A DNA stretch of 64,000 bases from the NCBI GenBank assembly GCA_022793895.1, contig JAAWDS010000039.1:22534-86533 (forward strand), given 5' to 3'. This DNA comes from Provencibacterium sp. GTDB lineage: Bacteria; Bacillota; Clostridia; Oscillospirales; Ruminococcaceae. Within the stretch, counting starts at the first letter, position 1. Each line of letters opens with the position of its first letter. The position numbers were made by a program, and so were the translations under genes. The notes under the pieces are model-generated. The model had not been told where the DNA came from. It made no database searches and worked only from the letters and a program-made list of their open reading frames with translations. Shown piece by piece: positions 58,214-64,000 of this stretch.

Positions 58214-59239
58214 TTGAAAGCTATACTCGTAGACGAACCGTTTAAGCTGCGCATTGCAGAGATACCGGAGCCGTCCATCCGAGAGGATGAGGTGTTGATT
58301 CAGGTGGCGGGCGCAGGGATCTGTGGATCCGACATGGGGATTTACAACGGCACCAATTCGCTGGCGACCTATCCGCGGCTGATCGGCCATGAATATGGCG
58401 GACGGGTTGTGGAGATCGGCAGCCGGGTGGAGAAGGTCCGGGTAGGGGACTGTGTCGCGGTGGATCCCGTGCGTTCCTGCGGACATTGCTATGCCTGCGC
58501 GCAGGGAAGGCCCAACGTTTGCCGTTCGCTGGAGGTTACGGGCGTCCACCGCGACGGCGGCTTTGCCGAGTATGTGGCGGCCCCGGCGGAAGCGGTTTAT
58601 CCGGTGGATACCAGCCGGCTGGCCCCTGAATATGCCTGCCTGGTCGAGCCCTATTCCATCGGCATGCAGGTCAACCACCGCGGACAGGTTTCGCGGGGAG
58701 ATAAGCTGCTGGTCATGGGCAGCGGCCCGATTGGGATTTGCATCATGCAGATAGCGAAATCGCGCGGCGCCTATGTGATGATGTCCGACGTGTTGGACGG
58801 ACGCTTGGAAAATGCCCGGCGGATGGGCGCGGACCAGGTAATTAACGTTCAAAAAGAGGATCTGGCCGCGGCGGTCTATGCGCTGACCGGCGGGGAAGGG
58901 ATGCCGGTGATTGCAGATACCGTCTGTTCCGTCTCCTCCTTCCCGCAGGCGGTCGAGCTGGCCAGTCCGGCCGGCCGGGTGGCGGTCGTGGGCCTCATCA
59001 GCCAGCCCTCTGCGCTCGCGCAGGTGGCGATCACCAAAAAGGAGTTGAGCATCGTTGGTTCCCGGCTCTCCAACCGCCGTTTTCCGGAGGTTATCCAGGG
59101 CTTTGAAAGCGGCGCGCTCACGCCGGATAAGTTGTGTTCGCGCAAGCTCCCCTATACCGAGGTGGAGGAAGCCTTCCGGCTGATTCGTGAAAGGCCGCAG
59201 GAGATCTGTAAAATCGTGTTGCAGTTTGCAGGCGTTTAA
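58214..59239 (+). CDS. zinc-dependent alcohol/polyol dehydrogenase family protein
   Basis: GAGICGSDMGIYNGTNSLATYPRLIGHEYGGRVVEIGSRVEKVRVGDCVAVDPVRSCGHCYACAQGRPNVC. Confidence 0.94.
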   Translation: MKAILVDEPFKLRIAEIPEPSIREDEVLIQVAGAGICGSDMGIYNGTNSLATYPRLIGHEYGGRVVEIGSRVEKVRVGDCVAVDPVRSCGHCYACAQGRPNVCRSLEVTGVHRDGGFAEYVAAPAEAVYPVDTSRLAPEYACLVEPYSIGMQVNHRGQVSRGDKLLVMGSGPIGICIMQIAKSRGAYVMMSDVLDGRLENARRMGADQVINVQKEDLAAAVYALTGGEGMPVIADTVCSVSSFPQAVELASPAGRVAVVGLISQPSALAQVAITKKELSIVGSRLSNRRFPEVIQGFESGALTPDKLCSRKLPYTEVEEAFRLIRERPQEICKIVLQFAGV

Positions 59240-59303
59240 AAAGAGGATACGGCCAGGCGTATGAACCGGGAGGGACGGACGCAGGAGAAAGGGGGACGGC
59301 GGC

Positions 59304-60002
59304 TTGGCACGGAAAAAAGGACCGCAGGCAGAAGAGGCATTTCAATATATTCGGGATAAAATTCTCCGGTATGAATTGCCGCCGGGGGCTCCGGTATCGG
59401 ATAACCAGCTTGCCGGGGAGCTTGCCATGAGCCGTGCGCCGGTCCGGGAGGCGATGCTGCTGCTCGTCGGGGAAGGGCTTCTCGTTCAGGGGACGGGCGG
59501 TACCAGAGTAGCTCCCATTTCCGAGGAGGATATCATCGAAATCTGCCAGGTGCGGCGCGCAGTTGAGGTGGCGGCTGTCGGCCTCATTTTTGAGAGGGGC
59601 GGGCTGACAGAACTACAGAAGGCGGAGCTGAAGCAGATTGGACAGGAGCTGGACAGCACCGATCTGAAAGAGGCGTTTATGGAAAACTGCCGGTTGGATG
59701 ATCGGCTGCATGCAGCGATCGTCCGTTTTGCGGGCAACCGGCGGCTGACGGCCATCTCGGAGCGCATGCGGCTACAGATCCACCGCGCGCGCTGGCTGAC
59801 GGCCGTGCTGCCGGAGCGGTGGGAGAAGGCGGCCGGGGAACATGCGCGCATCGTTGCCAGCCTGCTTGCAGACGATCAGCGGAGAAGCGAGGAGGAGCTG
59901 CGTAATCACCTGCTCAACAGCGAGGAGAATTTTAAAAGGGTGCTCGCGCTTCCGCAGCTTCCCTCGATCTGGGGAGGTATGCAGCAGCTAAAAAAGCCGT
60001 GA
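59304..60002 (+). CDS. GntR family (FadR/FCD-type) transcriptional regulator
   Basis: EAFQYIRDKILRYELPPGAPVSDNQLAGELAMSRAPVREAMLLLVGEGLLVQGTGGTRVAPISEEDIIEICQVRRAVE. Confidence 0.94.
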   Translation: MARKKGPQAEEAFQYIRDKILRYELPPGAPVSDNQLAGELAMSRAPVREAMLLLVGEGLLVQGTGGTRVAPISEEDIIEICQVRRAVEVAAVGLIFERGGLTELQKAELKQIGQELDSTDLKEAFMENCRLDDRLHAAIVRFAGNRRLTAISERMRLQIHRARWLTAVLPERWEKAAGEHARIVASLLADDQRRSEEELRNHLLNSEENFKRVLALPQLPSIWGGMQQLKKP

Positions 60003-60007
60003 AAAAG

Positions 60008-60041
60008 AGACGCCCGCAAAATGCTTTGCATTTGCGGGCAT
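60008..60041 (+). terminator. Intrinsic terminator after GntR gene
   Basis: GACGCCCGCAAAATGCTTTGCATTTGCGGGCATC followed by TTTTTT. Confidence 0.85.
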
Positions 60042-60104
60042 CTTTTTTAAAAATGGGGGCCACTCTTTGCGGTAATGGGGCAGCTTTCCCAAAGGGAAAG
60101 ATAG

Positions 60105-60524
60105 CTACAAAGTTTCTTCAAGGCAGTTCGACTTTATGATAGCATTACGCTTGGATTTCCATTTAATTAGGCGGCTGTTGTATAGCCTTTGAGTTGCAGT
60201 TCTATAGACGATGCGGCAATAGATCTTATAATTTTTGAGAGAAGACCCTATCAATGAAATGGTACTTTCAATCTGTTCGATTGCAGCGGTAACGTCTGAA
60301 CCTTTTAGCTCAATATAGTAGGAACGCTGATCCGTATCATCCAGAAGCAGGTAATCACATCGTTTAGGTTCCTTTCCCTTTGAGAAAACACCGCCGTCCA
60401 CCTGGAACTGACGGATATATTTTCCTTTTGGATTTTTTGCGACATGGGTGCAGCGATTTTCGCTGGATGAGAATTGCGGATAGCTCCCCGCACGATAGGG
60501 CTTATAAGCATTAATATTTTTCAT
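60105..60524 (-). CDS. small PD-(D/E)XK-like protein (putative nuclease effector)
   Basis: 139 aa; KRCDYLLLDDTDQRSYYIELKGSDVTAAIEQIESTIS: Asp ... E-x-K with downstream helix typical of the fold; overlaps the upstream ATPase gene by 14 nt. Confidence 0.6.
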   Translation of the reverse strand: MKNINAYKPYRAGSYPQFSSSENRCTHVAKNPKGKYIRQFQVDGGVFSKGKEPKRCDYLLLDDTDQRSYYIELKGSDVTAAIEQIESTISLIGSSLKNYKIYCRIVYRTATQRLYNSRLIKWKSKRNAIIKSNCLEETL

Positions 60525-61857
60525 CGCATGTGTCCTTTTCCTCAGTGTCCAAGCATTCGAGAACGATGTCGCTCAAACGATTGATCGTTTCGGACGCTCC
60601 GTCAATCAGAGAATTATCAATGAGCGTCAAATTGTCTGTATAATCCAGCGCATCTTGTATGCAGCCATTATGCACATGATAGGCGGAGGCGTCAGAGGGA
60701 AGGAGGCGGTATGGTTCGGGAAGTATCTGGTTGAGCCGTTTGCGTTCGGTAGGCGCTATCTGTCCTGCAAGCAATAAATAATTAAGGGTACCGAGTATAT
60801 AGGGGCTATGCGTAGTAGTGAGTACCATATTTCCGTCACTACCGAACAAAGAAAGAAGTTCTCCGACAATTTGTTGTGAGTCCGGATATAGATGAGATTC
60901 GGGTTCCTCCAAAATTAAAAAAACCCTGCGGTCTTCTAATAAATAATAGAATAAGAGATTAAACACCCATATAATTTCCTGTTGACCAGAGGAAATATAA
61001 TTGATTTTGATATATCGGTCAAGATCTAAGTATAAACGTTCCTCCCCATCCACACAACGATAGGTTCCATGCAGAACCTTTTCGGCATCTCTGAGCAACA
61101 AATCGATCGTGCGGCGATGTTTTTCATAACGGGACATCCGTTCTGTATCATTTTCAAGAGCCTGCATGCAGCCTACCATGCCGCTTTCAAATAGCGGCTT
61201 CAATTTTAAAATTAATTCGGTATACCGCCTAGTAACATAATCGATATTTTGCAGCTGAGTTCCTTCCAAAGAGGTAAAAATATAGTTCAATTGGGTACTT
61301 AAAAGGGTAATTAAGTTACGGCCGGCAGGAATAAACACCGTCTCGTAAGGATCGTCTAGACTTTTAGATAAAGCGGCTTCCTCTCGTGCTTTCTGGGCGG
61401 GACTAATATTTGCAAAAGAACGTTGATCCAAATCCGCGAGATAATCCTGAAAATCTCTACTGAACTCAAAATCAACAAAATTTTTATTGTCATGATTCCA
61501 ATCTGGACTGAGATAAACACGCAACCAATGGGATTTTGTATAAGCATAGATCATTTCCATCCGGGGTGACATTACCCAGGAGGTGCCGAAAAGCTGTAAA
61601 AATTTGTTCCGCATACGCTGTTTTAGCGTGCGTTCCCAATCAGCGCTGTTGTGAGCTGTAGCCATCTGTGGGCCGCCCTGCATCATTAAGTTTAAAATAT
61701 CCTGCTTTATGGTTCTAAAAAAATAGATGGCTTTTGCAATCGTACTTTTTCCATTAGACTGTGGTCCGGTAAGCACTGTAAACTTTTTTATAGAGAGCCT
61801 GCATTCGGTTATGGGACCAAGATCTTTTATTTTTAAAGTGTGGTTTGGTATATCCAT
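60511..61857 (-). CDS. AAA/ABC-type (OLD/RecF-like, AAA_15/AAA_21) ATPase
   Basis: 448 aa; Walker A LTGPQSNGKSTIAKAI, signature YISSGQQEIIWV, Walker B FLILEEPESHLYP, H-loop TTTHSPYIL. Confidence 0.9.
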   Translation of the reverse strand: MDIPNHTLKIKDLGPITECRLSIKKFTVLTGPQSNGKSTIAKAIYFFRTIKQDILNLMMQGGPQMATAHNSADWERTLKQRMRNKFLQLFGTSWVMSPRMEMIYAYTKSHWLRVYLSPDWNHDNKNFVDFEFSRDFQDYLADLDQRSFANISPAQKAREEAALSKSLDDPYETVFIPAGRNLITLLSTQLNYIFTSLEGTQLQNIDYVTRRYTELILKLKPLFESGMVGCMQALENDTERMSRYEKHRRTIDLLLRDAEKVLHGTYRCVDGEERLYLDLDRYIKINYISSGQQEIIWVFNLLFYYLLEDRRVFLILEEPESHLYPDSQQIVGELLSLFGSDGNMVLTTTHSPYILGTLNYLLLAGQIAPTERKRLNQILPEPYRLLPSDASAYHVHNGCIQDALDYTDNLTLIDNSLIDGASETINRLSDIVLECLDTEEKDTCDEKY

Positions 61858-61876
61858 GTTTCCTTCCCTTCCGGCT

Positions 61877-63802
61877 TTATCTGCCCTGCCCCGCTTCCAG
61901 TTCAGCGCTCAGCTCCAGCCATTCATCCATCCGTTCGCCATAGCGGGTGCGCAATTCCTCCAGCAGTTGGCAGCGTTCCTCCAGAAGCTGATAGTCGGCG
62001 GCCGCTTCGGGGGATTGCAGCGAAGCCTCCAAAGCGCTAATCTCTTCCTCCAGCCCACCAACCTCCTTTTCCAACGCCGCCAGACGGTTGCGCCGGCGCG
62101 CTTCCTCGCTGCGCTGCGCCTTAGAGCGGTAGAAGGAGCTCTGCGCCGTTCCGGAGGACTTGGAGGGCTCTTTTTTTTGCGGTTCGGGAACCAGGCGGTG
62201 GGAACGGTAATAATCGTAATTGCCTTCGTAGCTGAGGATACCGTCCTCGAACATCTCCAAGATCCGGGTCGGCGCCCGGTTCAGAAGATAGCGGTCGTGC
62301 GAAACCATCAGGAGGGTGCCCTCATAGGCCGAAAGCGCCTCGTCCAACACCTCTTTGGTTTTGTAATCCAGGTGGTTGGTGGGCTCATCCAAGAGCAGCA
62401 CGTTGGCCCGTTCCAAAACGATGAGCGCGAAGGCGACCTTCGCCCGCTCGCCGCCGGAGAGATCGCCGATCCGCTTGCCGATATCGTCCGCCGAGAGCAG
62501 AAGGCTGCCCAATAGGGTGCGCAGCTCGGTTTCGGTTTTGTGCGGGAAATGATTGCGCACCTCTCCCAACACCGTATGGTTCCAGTTGAGCTGGCGGTTT
62601 TCCTGCTCAAAATAGGAGATACGCACATTGGTTCCCCAGCGGATGCGGCCGCTGTGCGGCGCAAGATCTTGCAGCGCTTTGAGAAGGGTGGATTTCCCGA
62701 TCCCGTTGCGCCCAATGAGCGCTACCTTCTCGCCGCGCCGGATGTGCAGCGAAAGCCCATGGCACAGCTCCTTGCGCCGTTCCCCTTCGCCGACGGCGAC
62801 CGAAACATCTTCGGCAATGAGCACATCCTTCCAAGGATCGGCGTCGCATGCGAAGCGCAGCTTTACCGGTTTTAATTCCTCTGGGGGCCGGTCAATGCGC
62901 TCCATGTGCTCCAACATATGCAGACGGCTTTTGGCCATATTGGAGGTGGATGCCCGTGCCAGGTTGCGCGCGACATAGTCTTCGAGCTTTTCGATCTGCT
63001 GCTGTTGGCGTTCATATTGCCTGCGCTGCGCTTCGAGCCGCTCTTCCTTCAGGCGGACGAACTGAGAGTATCCGCCCTTATAGCGGGTGAGGCGGCAGCG
63101 TTCCAGCTCGCAGATGTCGCTTGCCACGCTGTCGAGGAAATAGCGGTCATGCGAAACGACCATCAGCGCGCCCCGGTAGCTGTTCAGATAGCCTTCCAGC
63201 CAGTTGAGCGTTTCAAAGTCAAGATGGTTGGTGGGCTCGTCGAGCAGCAGCAGGCCGGGGCTGCGCAGCAGCAGCTTGGCAATGGCCAGCCGGGTTTTTT
63301 CACCGCCGCTGAGCTGGGCCACCGGCTGGGAACGATCGTAGCCGCCAAAACCCATTCCCTCCAGGACGGTGTTGATCTTTACATCGATCTGATACCCGTC
63401 GCGCGCCTCGAAGGCGAGGTTCAGCGCGTCGTATTCTTCCAGCAGGCGCTCATGCTCGCCTGCCGGGAGGCCGGTCTGGGAAAGGCGGATGCGCAGCGTT
63501 TCCAACCGCCGTTCCATTTCGCGCAGATCGCTGAAGGCAGCGGCGGCTTCCCCAGCGATGGTGTTGCCGTCATCCAAAGCGCCGTGCTGGCGCAGATAAC
63601 CGATTTCCACCCCGCGCGCCAGCGACCGGGAGCCGGAGTCGGGTTCCAAGGAACCGGTAATGATATTCAGCAGGGTAGATTTACCCGCTCCGTTTACACC
63701 GAGCAGGCCAATGCGATCCCCCGCTTCAATCGAAAGGGAGATATCTTTTAAAATCAGCTCGACGCCGAAACTTTTAGAGACGCCGACAAGTTCGAGCAGC
63801 AT
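61877..63802 (-). CDS. ABC-F family ATP-binding cassette protein
   Basis: 641 aa; two ATP-binding cassettes GLLGVNGAGKSTLLNI / LIGRNGIGKSTLLKA, LSGGEKTRLAIAKLLL, LDEPTNHLDFETLNWLE, LDEPTNHLDYKTKEVLDEAL; no TM segments. Confidence 0.96.
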   Translation of the reverse strand: MLLELVGVSKSFGVELILKDISLSIEAGDRIGLLGVNGAGKSTLLNIITGSLEPDSGSRSLARGVEIGYLRQHGALDDGNTIAGEAAAAFSDLREMERRLETLRIRLSQTGLPAGEHERLLEEYDALNLAFEARDGYQIDVKINTVLEGMGFGGYDRSQPVAQLSGGEKTRLAIAKLLLRSPGLLLLDEPTNHLDFETLNWLEGYLNSYRGALMVVSHDRYFLDSVASDICELERCRLTRYKGGYSQFVRLKEERLEAQRRQYERQQQQIEKLEDYVARNLARASTSNMAKSRLHMLEHMERIDRPPEELKPVKLRFACDADPWKDVLIAEDVSVAVGEGERRKELCHGLSLHIRRGEKVALIGRNGIGKSTLLKALQDLAPHSGRIRWGTNVRISYFEQENRQLNWNHTVLGEVRNHFPHKTETELRTLLGSLLLSADDIGKRIGDLSGGERAKVAFALIVLERANVLLLDEPTNHLDYKTKEVLDEALSAYEGTLLMVSHDRYLLNRAPTRILEMFEDGILSYEGNYDYYRSHRLVPEPQKKEPSKSSGTAQSSFYRSKAQRSEEARRRNRLAALEKEVGGLEEEISALEASLQSPEAAADYQLLEERCQLLEELRTRYGERMDEWLELSAELEAGQGR

Positions 63803-63866
63803 TTGCGTGGGAACTCCTTTATTAAAAAATCTGCATTCTTCATTCCGTCCATGGAGCAGCTAAATC

Positions 63867-64000
63867 ACCGCTTTGCGGTTGCCCAGATACAAGCGCGGAG
63901 CGCTTGTGTCTGGAGTGGCCATGCCCGAAGGGCGGCCAAATAAATTGGGGTATAATAACCGCTTTGCGGTTGTCCAGACGCAAGCGCGGAGCGCTTGTGT
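63867..64000. repeat. Tandem repeat with 91-bp period, running off window edge
   Basis: ACCGCTTTGCGGTTGCCCAGATACAAGCGCGGAGCGCTTGTGT (63867-63909) recurs at 63958-64000 with three differences in 43 bp. Confidence 0.85.

Noticed and set aside
60000-62000. Transposon or prophage remnant around the AT-rich ATPase pair
   Set aside because: No transposase, integrase, terminal inverted repeats or target duplications could be seen at the borders.

Overview
This 64 kb window comes from a GC-rich, spore-forming Clostridia-type chromosome (Oscillospiraceae/Ruminococcaceae-like; lineage is inference). Most of it is ordinary: groESL with a perfect CIRCE, manA, an MBOAT/DHHW acetylation-type cluster, dipicolinate synthase dpaAB, a complete V-type ATP synthase operon, a sugar ABC transporter locus, ogt-tag, a BlaI/BlaR1-type pair, two cyclophilin lipoproteins, tcdA preceded by a convincing 6S RNA, cca, yebC, a 2-oxoacid:ferredoxin oxidoreductase operon, a cold-shock gene, tRNA-Lys(TTT), and an ABC-F gene. 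The parts most worth following up are: (1) an AT-rich, translationally overlapping pair, an OLD/AAA-type ATPase plus a small ELK-motif (PD-(D/E)XK-like) protein at 60105-61857, a candidate defence or toxin system; (2) an undescribed dispersed repeat in at least four copies, made of a stop-codon-overlapping hairpin, a three-way-junction element with substitutions in paired arms, and degenerate ~34-bp tail units; (3) a dockerin-bearing M60 (mucinase-type) metallopeptidase directly followed by a membrane-anchored protein with a possible cohesin-like domain; (4) a BlaR1-type protease whose sensor region looks GLUG-like rather than penicillin-binding; (5) a ~420-nt T-box-like leader with a perfect sigma-A promoter in front of only a gene remnant; (6) a long inverted repeat in the csp leader; (7) a 91-bp-period tandem repeat running off the right edge. 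No rRNA, CRISPR array, transposase or prophage was seen.
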